This document shows, piece after piece, positions 17,465 to 25,759 of a stretch of DNA of 64,000 nucleotides. The notes under the pieces are model-generated. The model did not search any database. It saw only the letters and a program-made list of their open reading frames with translations, and was not told the origin of the DNA. Made by a program: the position numbers and the translations under genes. This DNA comes from Akkermansia muciniphila (GTDB lineage: Bacteria > Verrucomicrobiota > Verrucomicrobiia > Verrucomicrobiales > Akkermansiaceae): contig NZ_CP114598.1 of the NCBI RefSeq assembly GCF_030848305.1, forward strand, positions 2,108,001 to 2,172,000, read 5' to 3'. Position 1 is the first letter of the stretch. Each line of letters opens with the position of its first letter.

Positions 17465-19957
17465 TTAATAATCCTTATCCGGAGGAATTTCCGGCGAACG
17501 CTGGGGAACGGGGCAGCCGGGTTCAATGTCCCTGCGTTCCATCAGGATGGCTCTTGCCTCCCGGCGTTCTTTTTCCTCCCTGCTTTCCTGTTGCGCGGCT
17601 ACCGGAACGGGCTTGTCCCCTTCCGGCTGGGGCTGCGGTTTTTCCATGCCGGGCGTTTCAGGAAGCCTGTCTTTTTCCGGGGAGGAGGGAAGACGGGCGT
17701 TTTTCATTTCATTCTCGTCCTTCTTGCCTTCCTTGGTTTCGGCGTTATCCTTGTCTTGGTCCTTGTCTTGGTCCTTGTCTTGGTCCTTGTCTTGGTCCTT
17801 GTCTTGGTCCTTGTCTTGGTCCTTGTCTTGGTCCTTGTCTTGGTCCTTGTCTTGGTCCTTGTCTTGGTCCTTGTTCTGGTCCTTGTTCTGGTCCTTGTTC
17901 TGGTCCTTGTTCTGGTCCTTGTTCTGGTCCTTGTTCTGGTCCTTGTTCTGGTCCTTGTTCTGGTCCTTGTTCTGGTCCTTGTTCTGGTCCTTGTTCTGGT
18001 CCTTGTTCTGGTCCTTGTTCTGGTCCTTGTTCTGGTCCTTGTTCTGGTCCTTGTTCTGGTCCTTGTTCTGGTCCTTGTTCTGGTCCTTGTTCTGGTCCTT
18101 GTTCTGGTCCTTGTTCTGGTCCTTGTTCTGGTCCTTGTTCTGGTCCTTGTTCTGGTCCTTGTTCTGGTCCTTGTTCTGGTCCTTGTTCTGGTCCTTGTTC
18201 TGGTCCTTGTTCTGGTCCTTGTTCTGGTCCTTGTTCTGGTCCTTGTTCTGGTCCTTGTTCTGGTCCTTGTTCTGGTCCTTGTTCTGGTCCTTGTTCTGGT
18301 CCTTGTTCTGGTCCTGTTGTTTTTTCTTTTCTTCTTCCAATTTCTTCTTTAACTCTTCCAGTTGCCGGCGGTATTCGTCCAGGGATTGATCATAACGGAG
18401 CATTTCCTCTTTGTTGGATGCTGCTCCTTCATGGGAACCATAGGCGGAGAGCGCGTCGTCAAAGCGCTTGACGGCTTCCTTAACATGTTTTTTCGCAACG
18501 GGTATTTTTGCCAGCCGGGCATCAATTTCCTTAATCTGGTCGTCAATGGAAGAGGACTGGGCCTGCTGCTGTTCCCCTTCCGGCCTGGAGAAGGTCATGG
18601 TTTTGCGGGCCTGGGCGGCTTCCAGGTTGCCAAGGTTGAAGTGGGAATCCGCCTGGAGCGCGGGTTGGGGAGAAAGAAGCGCCTGGGAGAAAGCCTCCGC
18701 GGCTTCCTTGGGGTTATCAGCTTTTTGTGCCAGGCATCCTTTGGCGAATTCCAGGGCCTGGCGTGTTTCTTCCGCCAGGTCGGGAACAGCGAGCATTTCA
18801 TCAATGGACTTGACGGCTTCTTCCGTTTTTCCCGTGCGGATCAAATCCGTAACATTGTCCAGGGCGTGCATGTCCGCCCGCGCTTCCGGTCCCAGCAGTC
18901 CGGCGCAGAACAATGCCGCAACAGTCAGAGCCGTCATACCGCGGCGCCCGGAACGGCGGAAGGAGCGCCAGCGTGTTCCCGCCAAAAGGGTGAGGATCAG
19001 GCAGATGAGGGCCGGAACGGCAAAGATGATGTAGCGGTCATTCGGCACGCGGCGCACTTCTTCCCTGCCTTCCGTGGCGTCCAGCCGGTCCGCGATGTCC
19101 TTGACGAAGCGGTTCAGCGCCGCTCCGTCGGAGAGTTGGACATACTGGCCTTCCGTTTGCCTGGCCAGGTATTGCAGGCTTTCCGGATTGAGCTTGGAGA
19201 CGACGTGCTGGCCGCGACGGTCCCGGTACAGGCCGGAGGGGGATTGTTCATCCGGGATAGTGGTGCCGATGGTTGTGCCGATGCCCGCCGTCACGATGAT
19301 AAGCTGGTGCTGCCGTGCGGCTTCCGCCGTCTTATAGGTGATGTTGACGGTGTCTTCTCCGTCGCTGAGGATGACGAGGGCGTTTTTGGCGTCCGCTTCC
19401 TTGTCCCGCTTGAAAGTTTGAAGGGCCAGGCGCACGACGTTTTCCAGGTTGGTGCCCCCTTGGGAAACCCAGCCGAATTGAAGTTGTTCAATGGTTTCTT
19501 TTAATGCGTTATGGTCATGGGTAAGGGGCATGAGCAGGACGGCGTCCCCGGAGAAGATGATGATGCCGAAGTTGTCCCCCGGCAGGGCGTCCAGCAGGTC
19601 GTAGGCGGCGGTTTTCGCTCTTCCCAGGCGGGTCGGGGAGGCATCCTTGCTGAGCATGGAGCGGGAGCAGTCAATCGCAATGAGGATGTTGCGCGATTTG
19701 GGAATTTCCTTTACCTCCGTGTAGCCGTCCACCGGACGCGCCATGGAGAGGATGGCGAAGATGGATGCCAGCACGGCAAAGATGACGGGGAGCACCCGGT
19801 GCCAGGTGGCCGGAGCGTGAACCAGTTCCCGCCGGTATTCCGGAGAGACGAGCACTTCCCATTTTCTGGAACGGCGGCGCCACAGCCACCAGGCCGCCGC
19901 CGCGAGCAGGGCAGGGAGAATGAGCGCGTACAGAACGTTGGGATAAAGGAAAGTCAT
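17465..19957 (-). CDS. BatB-BatC fusion: vWA membrane protein with long DQNK/DQDK repeat
   Basis: An 830-residue protein. Two N-terminal helices flank a BatB-type segment; the von Willebrand A domain has its MIDAS in DCSRSM (residues 96-101), with a later 'SDGEDTVN'. A further helix near 308-328 is followed by TPR-like BatC repeats (380-510) and a Lys/Glu coiled coil. Then come 37 copies of DQNK and 10 of DQDK, and a Pro-rich, charged C-terminus. The repeat is encoded by near-identical 12-bp units at 17749-18312. Bat proteins are thought to act with MoxR ATPase in envelope maturation or oxidative stress survival. The repeat is probably an extended disordered linker; its copy number may vary between isolates. 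Confidence 0.85.
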   Translation of the reverse strand: MTFLYPNVLYALILPALLAAAAWWLWRRRSRKWEVLVSPEYRRELVHAPATWHRVLPVIFAVLASIFAILSMARPVDGYTEVKEIPKSRNILIAIDCSRSMLSKDASPTRLGRAKTAAYDLLDALPGDNFGIIIFSGDAVLLMPLTHDHNALKETIEQLQFGWVSQGGTNLENVVRLALQTFKRDKEADAKNALVILSDGEDTVNITYKTAEAARQHQLIIVTAGIGTTIGTTIPDEQSPSGLYRDRRGQHVVSKLNPESLQYLARQTEGQYVQLSDGAALNRFVKDIADRLDATEGREEVRRVPNDRYIIFAVPALICLILTLLAGTRWRSFRRSGRRGMTALTVAALFCAGLLGPEARADMHALDNVTDLIRTGKTEEAVKSIDEMLAVPDLAEETRQALEFAKGCLAQKADNPKEAAEAFSQALLSPQPALQADSHFNLGNLEAAQARKTMTFSRPEGEQQQAQSSSIDDQIKEIDARLAKIPVAKKHVKEAVKRFDDALSAYGSHEGAASNKEEMLRYDQSLDEYRRQLEELKKKLEEEKKKQQDQNKDQNKDQNKDQNKDQNKDQNKDQNKDQNKDQNKDQNKDQNKDQNKDQNKDQNKDQNKDQNKDQNKDQNKDQNKDQNKDQNKDQNKDQNKDQNKDQNKDQNKDQNKDQNKDQNKDQNKDQNKDQNKDQNKDQNKDQNKDQNKDQNKDQDKDQDKDQDKDQDKDQDKDQDKDQDKDQDKDQDKDQDKDNAETKEGKKDENEMKNARLPSSPEKDRLPETPGMEKPQPQPEGDKPVPVAAQQESREEKERREARAILMERRDIEPGCPVPQRSPEIPPDKDY
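17749..18312. repeat. 12-bp in-frame minisatellite, 47 tandem copies
   Basis: Ten copies of CCTTGTCTTGGT (17749-17868) are followed by 37 copies of CCTTGTTCTGGT (17869-18312), plus-strand view. On the coding strand these give DQDK and DQNK. The two unit types differ only by an exchanged neighbouring base pair (CAAGAC versus CAGAAC), and within each block the copies are identical. The block is a multiple of three throughout, so all six frames stay open across it, which creates several false antisense frames. Confidence 0.97.
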
Positions 19958-19974
19958 GACGGATGAAGATCGTG

Positions 19975-20961
19975 TTACGGGGCGGGCGCCGGTTTAAGCA
20001 CTTGCAGGGAGAGGCCCAGAAGCGTCAGCGCGGCTCCCGTTACAAGGAAGTACATGAAGTATTCTTCAATGTGGCGGACGGTTTGCACTTTGGCCTCGCT
20101 TTTCTCCAGCTTGCCGATGGAGGTGAACGCTTTATTGAAGGATGCCATGTTGGTGGCCCGGAAGTGTTCTCCGCCCGTGAGCTGGGCTATTTTCCGCAGG
20201 GTGGGTTCGTCAAATTCACTTTGCACCACCATGCCGTTCGCCAGGGTCCCTTCTTCCGTGCCCACGGCGATGGTATAAATTTTAATGCCCAGCTTGGCCG
20301 CGTTTTCCGCCGCTACCAGCGGGGATATCTGGCCGGAGTTGGAGGCGCCGTCCGTCACCAGGATGATGATTTTTGATTTGGTGTCCTTGCGGTCGTCCAG
20401 CCGGGTGGCCGCCGCCGCAATGGCGGAGCCGATGGCCGTGCCGTCCGCCTGGATCATGCGCGGATGGAAATCCCTGATGATGCTGTTGACCAGAGCGTGG
20501 TCCAGCGTGAGCGGACAGAAGGATTTGGTTTTCCCGGCGAATCCCACGATGCCGATGCGGTCGTCCGGACGGCTGTCAACGAATTGGGTGATGACATGTT
20601 TGGCGGCTACCAGCCGGTTGATGGGCATGCGGTTGAGAACCATGTCCGGCGTTTCCATGGAGTAGGAAAGGTCAAAGGCGATCATGATGTCGATGCCGTT
20701 GACTGTCCGAAAGGTTTTGTCTTCCACATGCTGGGGGCGCGCCAGGGCGATGGCGATGGCGGCAGCCGCCAGAACGAAGCAAAGGGCGCCTATTTTCCCA
20801 GCCAGGGATTGCGGCGCGCGCGCCAGGGAAGCGATGAAACGCACGGTAGGATAGGTGATGGAGCCTTCCGCCCCGCGCCTGCGGCGGAGGATGATGAGGC
20901 ACAAGATGAGGGGTAGGGCATAGAGCCATTCAGGTTGTGCAAATTGGAAGTGTTCCGTCAT
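19975..20961 (-). CDS. BatA-type vWA membrane protein
   Basis: A 328-residue protein with the BatA layout. An N-terminal helix (residues 12-26) and a second at 57-75 precede a vWA domain with MIDAS DLSYS (97-101), a 'PDDRIGIVGFAG' strand, and 'ILVTDGASNSG'. A C-terminal helix near 300-322 completes it. vWA domains bind divalent metal and protein partners; in MoxR clusters they probably work with the ATPase. It lies 17 bp upstream of the BatB/C fusion and 6 bp downstream of the DUF4381-like gene, so translation is tightly linked. Confidence 0.88.
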   Translation of the reverse strand: MTEHFQFAQPEWLYALPLILCLIILRRRRGAEGSITYPTVRFIASLARAPQSLAGKIGALCFVLAAAAIAIALARPQHVEDKTFRTVNGIDIMIAFDLSYSMETPDMVLNRMPINRLVAAKHVITQFVDSRPDDRIGIVGFAGKTKSFCPLTLDHALVNSIIRDFHPRMIQADGTAIGSAIAAAATRLDDRKDTKSKIIILVTDGASNSGQISPLVAAENAAKLGIKIYTIAVGTEEGTLANGMVVQSEFDEPTLRKIAQLTGGEHFRATNMASFNKAFTSIGKLEKSEAKVQTVRHIEEYFMYFLVTGAALTLLGLSLQVLKPAPAP

Positions 20962-20967
20962 GGTATG

Positions 20968-21582
20968 CTAGCGTTGGTTGAGGCGGGATGAAGATTTTTT
21001 GACGACAAGGTCCGTTTCTTCCTTCGTCCGGTGGGCGTCCGCCTCTATGTCATTGATGAGTTGGACTGTGGCATCCGCCAATTCGTTGACCATGGAATCA
21101 TTTTCCGGGGTGTCCGGTTCATATTTGAGAGAAGCCATGCGGTCCAGCAAATCTCGCGTGGGGGCCTGTAGTTCGGAAGGCAGCGCGGTGAGCGCATCCG
21201 CCCGGCGGTTGAATTCCTGCTGGGTTTCATATAGCGCCGGGTCTTTGGTTTCTCCCACCAGGTATTTGCGGAGGATCAGGGAAAATTCCACGGCGGCCTG
21301 CCTGAGGGAGGGATGCGTGTTCCGGAGCGCCGAGATGTCCCGGATAGCGGTTTCCGCCGGGCTGAGCGGCGCGGCGGGGAGTCGTCCTTTCCTGCGAATG
21401 AGCACGATGACGGCGATGGCGACGGCCAGCAGGATGAAGGCCAATATGACCCAGATGCCCCACGCATCCCAAAAGCCCGCTTGAAAATAGGCGTCCGGGG
21501 ATTGTGTTTCCATCAGGGAGGGAAACGCCGGCGGTTCCGGAATGGCCGAAGGGGGGGGCTGGATGGTGACGGGTGTCGGCAT
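20968..21582 (-). CDS. DUF4381-like single-pass membrane protein of the Bat operon
   Basis: A 204-residue protein with a Pro-rich N-terminus, one helix near residues 44-62 and a helical cytoplasmic domain ('RQAAVEFSLILRKYLVGE', 'ETQQEFNRRADAL'). This matches the small protein usually placed between the DUF58 and vWA genes of MoxR operons. Its function is unknown. The start has no Shine-Dalgarno; Met24 (21513) is an alternative. Confidence 0.72.
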   Translation of the reverse strand: MPTPVTIQPPPSAIPEPPAFPSLMETQSPDAYFQAGFWDAWGIWVILAFILLAVAIAVIVLIRRKGRLPAAPLSPAETAIRDISALRNTHPSLRQAAVEFSLILRKYLVGETKDPALYETQQEFNRRADALTALPSELQAPTRDLLDRMASLKYEPDTPENDSMVNELADATVQLINDIEADAHRTKEETDLVVKKSSSRLNQR

Positions 21583-21600
21583 GGCTGGCGGAGAGAAGGA

Positions 21601-22490
21601 TTAGCGTGAAAATTTACGGGATCTTCTGGCAAAAAGGGCCCGGAGAGGAGGCATGAAGTTTTCCGTGGTCTGAAAGTCCAGGAAGTCGATGCCCAGACGG
21701 CGGAAATCCTGCGTCCATTTTTCACGGTGCAGATGCACGGCGTTGGCGTGGGCTTCCCGGACATCCTGGCGGGAAAGGTTCAGGAACATGCTTTTTCCGG
21801 TTTCCGGGTCTTTCAGGATGACGCGCCCGGCGTCAGGCAAATGCAGTTCCATCGGGTCTGCGATGCGGATGGGGATGAAGTCGTGCTTGAAGTTGAGTTG
21901 CCCCAGGGCGGCTTTGTTGGTCTCGCCCCAGAAGTCACTGATCATGATGACCATGGCCGCTTTTTTCTGGGAAAGGACAAGCTGCCGGGCTACATCGGAA
22001 ATGTTCTGGTCGGCCCCATCGTTTTTGCTCGCTACGATTTCGCGGACGATGCGCAGGGTTTGCTTCACTCCCTTGGCCGGGGGATGTAATGGGAGCGGCT
22101 GTTCCCGTAGATAAGGAGACCGCATTTATCCCCGCTTTGGGCAGCGCTGAAAGCGAGCACTGCCGCTACTTCCGCCGCATAGTCCAGCTTGGAGACGCGG
22201 GCCGCGGAAGAGGCGTAATGCATGGAGCCGCTGACGTCCACCGCCAGAATGACGGCCTGTTCCCGTTCCTCCCGGAAACGGCGGACAAATGGGGAGTTCA
22301 TCCTGGCCGTCACTTTCCAGTCAATGAAGCGGGGGTCGTCCCCCGGCATGTATTCCCGGAAGTCGTCAAAGTCCAGCCCCTGCCCGCGGAAGCCGGACTG
22401 GTATTGCCCGGCGAAGTTTTCCGTGGCCAGATGCCTGGCGCGCAATTCAATGCGGCGTACGCGCTTGAGAATGTCTGAGGCTTTATCCAT
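21601..22490 (-). pseudogene. DUF58 protein, split by a one-base deletion
   Basis: The first half starts at 22490 (MDKASDILKRVRRIELRAR, preceded by AGGGAGA). It carries the DUF58 signature 'FDDFREYMPGDDPRFIDWKVTA' and a vWA-like 'LAVDVSGSMHY', then runs out of frame after 'SHYIP' and stops at 22065. The second half continues in another frame as 'PPAKGVKQTLRIVREIVA' and ends at 21601. One extra G in the G5 run at 22079-22083 (six C on the coding strand) would fuse both into a protein of about 296 residues, the usual DUF58 size. Intact DUF58 proteins are partners of MoxR and Bat proteins. With the rest of the operon open, a sequencing error is as likely as a true mutation. Confidence 0.85.
22079..22083 (-). 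other. Homopolymer frameshift in the DUF58 gene
   Basis: G5 on the plus strand where six G would restore the reading ...HYIPPAKGVKQ... without interruption. The two frames overlap across 22065-22125 and join without any missing sequence, so exactly one base is lacking. Confidence 0.85.
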
Positions 22491-22588
22491 GAAATGATTC
22501 TCCCTGTTTGGGTTCAATCAGGTTTCGGCAAGGCGCCCCTCGGGGTCTGAAGGATCAAGGCGGATGCGGAAGCGTGCGCCTCCTGCCG

Positions 22589-23572
22589 TCACGGCACGGG
22601 AACTTTCGTCAGGATGTGGTCGATGACGTCGTCCGTGGAAATATTTTCCGCTTCTGCCTCATAGGAAAGCAGGATGCGGTGGCGCAGGATATCGTGGGCC
22701 AGGTCTTTGATGTCCTGTGGAGTGACGAAGGAACGATGGTGCATGAAGGCATTGGCGCGGGAGGCCAGAGCCAGGTTGATGGTAGCGCGGGGTGACGCCC
22801 CTGCGCGGATGAGACCGCGCAGCTTCACGTCCACCGTTTCCGGGAAACGGGTGGCGCGCACCAGGTCCACGATGTAGCCGCGTACAGCGTCGTCAATATA
22901 AATCTGGTTTACCAGATCGCGGGAGGCCGCCACCTGCTCAGGCGTGGTGACCGGGGAGGTTTCCGGCGGTTTGGCGGAGCTGGCCATGAGGTCCAGAACC
23001 TGAAGTTCTTCTTCGCGCGTTGGGTAGGTGACCAGCACCTTGAAGAGGAAACGGTCAAGCTGGGCTTCCGGGAGCTGGTAGGTGCCTTCCTGGTCAATCG
23101 GGTTTTGTGTAGCGAGCACCAGGAAGGGATCCGGGAGGCGGTAGGTGGTTTCGCCCAGGGTCACCTGGCGTTCCTGCATGGCTTCCAGCAGGGCGGATTG
23201 CACTTTGGCCGGGGCGCGGTTGATTTCATCCGCCAGAATGAGATTGGCGAAGACCGGGCCTTTTTTGGCTGTGAACTGCCTTTCTTCCGGATTATAGATC
23301 ATGGTGCCCAGCAAATCCGCCGGAAGAAGGTCCGGAGTGAACTGGATGCGGGCAAACTGTGCATGCAGCGTGCCCGCCATGGCTTTGACGGAAAGCGTCT
23401 TGGCAAGGCCGGGAACGCCTTCCAGCAGAACGTGCCCCTTGCAAAGAAGACTGAGTATTAATCTGTCCACAAGCGCCTGCTGGCCGATGACCACTTTACC
23501 GACCTCCGTTCTGAGAGCAGAAATCCACGATGAGTTCGCGGCGATAATTTCGTTGAATTCTCGGGTATCCAT
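22589..23572 (-). CDS. MoxR-family AAA+ ATPase
   Basis: A 327-residue MoxR ATPase. Walker A is GVPGLAKT (52-59) and Walker B is LADEINRA near 113-120. 'LLEAMQERQVTLGE' and sensor 1 'LATQNPIDQEGTYQLPEAQLDRF' follow, with the C-terminal lid containing 'RAGASPRATINLALASRA'. MoxR ATPases are chaperone-like and act with vWA proteins to mature or insert metal-containing or envelope proteins. It heads the DUF58-DUF4381-BatA-BatBC-BatDE set, with 98 bp before the DUF58 start. The gatA stop lies 54 bp upstream, so read-through from gatCA is possible. Confidence 0.94.
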   Translation of the reverse strand: MDTREFNEIIAANSSWISALRTEVGKVVIGQQALVDRLILSLLCKGHVLLEGVPGLAKTLSVKAMAGTLHAQFARIQFTPDLLPADLLGTMIYNPEERQFTAKKGPVFANLILADEINRAPAKVQSALLEAMQERQVTLGETTYRLPDPFLVLATQNPIDQEGTYQLPEAQLDRFLFKVLVTYPTREEELQVLDLMASSAKPPETSPVTTPEQVAASRDLVNQIYIDDAVRGYIVDLVRATRFPETVDVKLRGLIRAGASPRATINLALASRANAFMHHRSFVTPQDIKDLAHDILRHRILLSYEAEAENISTDDVIDHILTKVPVP

Positions 23573-23626
23573 GATTCTTGATAGCGGTGAGACAGTATGC
23601 CGGGCATTTACGTTGAAAAAATCCTA

Positions 23627-25039
23627 TTATTTCCCAAGGGCAAATCCGGTTTTCAACAGGAGGTCTTCCCGGAAATGGGGCGCCATTATCTGAAAGCCCA
23701 CGGGAAGTTCCATGCCGTTTTCCTTAACGGTTCCGCAGGGAATGGACATGGCGGGGAGGCCGGCCAGGTTGGCGGGGATTGTGTAGATGTCCGCCAGATA
23801 GGTCTGGAGGTGGTCCATCGCGGAATCTCCGATTTTGGGAGCGGGCGCGGGAGAGGTAGGGCCTACGATGATGTCCGCCCTGGAAAAAGCTTCCGCAAAG
23901 TCTCTGGCGACCAGGGAGCGGACTTTTTGAGCGCGGGAGTAGTAGGCGTCATAGTAACCGGAGCTGAGCACGTAGGTGCCCAGGATGATGCGGCGCTTGA
24001 CTTCCGGCCCGAATCCTTCTTCACGGGTGCGTGAGAAGAGTTCCACCAGTCCGGCGGCGTCTTCCGCTCTCTTGCCGTAGCGCACGCCGTCAAACCGGGA
24101 GAGGTTGGAAGACGCTTCCGCGCAGGCGATGATATAGTAGGCGGCGACGACGGCGTCCGCGTGGGGCAGATTGATTTCCACCAGCTCCGCACCCAGGTTT
24201 TCCAGCTGTTTCACGGTGTTTTGCACAGCCTCGGAAATGCCCGGATGGTTGCCGGAGGTAAAGTATTCTGAAGGGATGCCCACTTTCAGACCTTTGACGT
24301 CGCGGCCCAGCGCGGCTTCAAAATCCGGCACGGGGCAGTTTGCGGATGTGGAGTCTTTCCGGTCGTGTCCGGAGATGGCCTGGAGCAGGATGGCTGCGTC
24401 TTCGACTGTTTGGGTCATGGGGCCGATCTGGTCTAGGGAAGAGGCGAACGCCACCAGCCCGTAACGGGAAACGCGCCCGTAGGTGGGCTTGAGGCCCACA
24501 ATGCCGCAGTGCCCGGCCGGCTGCCGGATGGAGCCGCCCGTGTCGGAACCGAGTGCGGCAATGGCGGTAGCGGATGCGACGGCGGCAGCGGAGCCGCTGG
24601 AGGAACCGCCCGGGATGCGGTCCGGGGCGTTCGGGTTGCGCGTGATGCCGTAAGCGGAGTTTTCTCCGCTGGCCCCCATGGCGAATTCATCCATGTTCGT
24701 GCGGCCCAGCGGAATGCCGCCCGCTGCTTTCAGCAGGCGGATGGAAGTGGCGTCATAGGGAGAGACATAAGGGGAAAGAAGGCGGGAGGCGCAGCGCGTC
24801 GGCTGGCCCAGGACATTGATGTTGTCCTTCACGGCGATGGGGATACCGGCCAGGGGGCTGGAAATATCCGCCCCAGCCGCGGCCCGGAGGGCTGCTTCGC
24901 GGTCAAAGGAGATATAGGCGTTGGTTGTCCGGTCCGCCTCAATGGCGTCCGCCGTCAGGTTGACCAGTTCGGCAGGGGAAAGTTCCTTGCGGCGCAGACG
25001 GTCGCGCCACTGGGCTAGGGTGCCTTGAATTCTTGACAT
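23627..25039 (-). CDS. gatA: Aspartyl/glutamyl-tRNA amidotransferase subunit A
   Basis: A 470-residue amidase-signature enzyme with the Ser-cisSer-Lys triad. The Lys is in 'IPIAVKDNINV' and the serines are in 'GGSSSGSAAAVAS' and 'GSDTGGSIRQPAG'. 'HCGIVGLKPTYGRVS' is typical of GatA. GatA releases ammonia from glutamine for GatB, which converts misacylated Glu-tRNA-Gln or Asp-tRNA-Asn. gatC lies 48 bp upstream; gatB is not in the window. Length is normal for the family. Confidence 0.96.
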   Translation of the reverse strand: MSRIQGTLAQWRDRLRRKELSPAELVNLTADAIEADRTTNAYISFDREAALRAAAGADISSPLAGIPIAVKDNINVLGQPTRCASRLLSPYVSPYDATSIRLLKAAGGIPLGRTNMDEFAMGASGENSAYGITRNPNAPDRIPGGSSSGSAAAVASATAIAALGSDTGGSIRQPAGHCGIVGLKPTYGRVSRYGLVAFASSLDQIGPMTQTVEDAAILLQAISGHDRKDSTSANCPVPDFEAALGRDVKGLKVGIPSEYFTSGNHPGISEAVQNTVKQLENLGAELVEINLPHADAVVAAYYIIACAEASSNLSRFDGVRYGKRAEDAAGLVELFSRTREEGFGPEVKRRIILGTYVLSSGYYDAYYSRAQKVRSLVARDFAEAFSRADIIVGPTSPAPAPKIGDSAMDHLQTYLADIYTIPANLAGLPAMSIPCGTVKENGMELPVGFQIMAPHFREDLLLKTGFALGK

Positions 25040-25087
25040 GGGAGGGAAAAGGTAAAGACGGTTGAAACGTGAAAAGAGACGGGAAGG

Positions 25088-25381
25088 TCAGGCGGATTCC
25101 ACCACCTTGGGTGTGCGGAACTGTCCTTGGGACTGCTGGGGGGCATTGGAGAGGGCTTCTTCCTGGGTGAAGCCGGTTTCAGGAATGTCTTCGCGCATGA
25201 CATCCATTGCCGGGAGAGGATGGTTCATGGGGGCGATGCCCGTGACATCGTAGGATTCCAGCTTGGTGATATAGGCCAGGACTTTGTCCAGATCCTTGGA
25301 GAAGAGGGCTGTTTCTTCCTCTGTCAGATCAATGCGCGCCAGTTTGGCAATGTAGGCTACGTCTATTTGGGGCGTGCTCAT
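25088..25381 (-). CDS. gatC: Aspartyl/glutamyl-tRNA amidotransferase subunit C
   Basis: A 97-residue protein with the GatC pattern: 'VAYIAKLARIDLTEEE' followed by a helix 'FSKDLDKVLAYITKLESYD', the 'MNHPLPAMDVMREDIPETGFTQEEALSNAP' belt, and a C-terminal 'FRTPKVVES'. GatC wraps GatA and GatB and stabilises the amidotransferase. It lies just upstream of gatA. Confidence 0.95.
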   Translation of the reverse strand: MSTPQIDVAYIAKLARIDLTEEETALFSKDLDKVLAYITKLESYDVTGIAPMNHPLPAMDVMREDIPETGFTQEEALSNAPQQSQGQFRTPKVVESA

Positions 25382-25426
25382 GGTATAATATAGGAAAGGT
25401 GCGGAAAAGAAGGGGGCAGGGTCCTC

Positions 25427-25759
25427 CTACTGCTGCTCCAGCAGACGGACGATCCAGCAGAAGGAGGCGGCGATGGCGCAGACCAGCAGGCCCAGCAGCA
25501 TGAAGTTTTCACGCAGTTCCCGCCTCATGTTGGTGGCGCGTCCGTCACGGGCCACTACGGCACGCAGAGCCCGGTTTTGGTTGCCTTCCCGAACGCGGTC
25601 GGGAGGCGGCATGGTATTGCGGTCCAGGCGCATGCGGGTCTGCTGGGCCGGGCGTTTGAGAGAGGCTTCCAATTCCTGGATGCGGCTCTCAATTTCCCGT
25701 GAGGCGCGATCCAGTTCTGCCAGTTCTGAGGAACGGCGTTTGGTTTTTCTTTTAATCAT
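25427..25759 (-). CDS. Small basic membrane-anchored protein of unknown function
   Basis: A 110-residue protein with a basic N-terminus (MIKRKTKRRSSE), a short helical segment and one C-terminal membrane helix (FMLLGLLVCAIAASFCWIV). It was placed at 25759 because the longer open frame continues into a Pro/His-rich stretch antisense to the upstream gene. Its ATG overlaps the stop of the preceding gene as ATGA, so translation is coupled. Not recognised; it probably partners the coiled-coil tail-anchored protein before it. Confidence 0.72.
   Translation of the reverse strand: MIKRKTKRRSSELAELDRASREIESRIQELEASLKRPAQQTRMRLDRNTMPPPDRVREGNQNRALRAVVARDGRATNMRRELRENFMLLGLLVCAIAASFCWIVRLLEQQ

Noticed and set aside
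17749-18312. CRISPR array
   Set aside because: The units are perfect 12-mers without spacers, inside a coding frame. They are a coding minisatellite.
17362-18471. Long plus-strand open frames across the 12-bp repeat region
   Set aside because: The 12-bp unit is a multiple of three and has no stop in any frame, so the antisense frames are open by necessity. Their products are repetitive and lack start signals.
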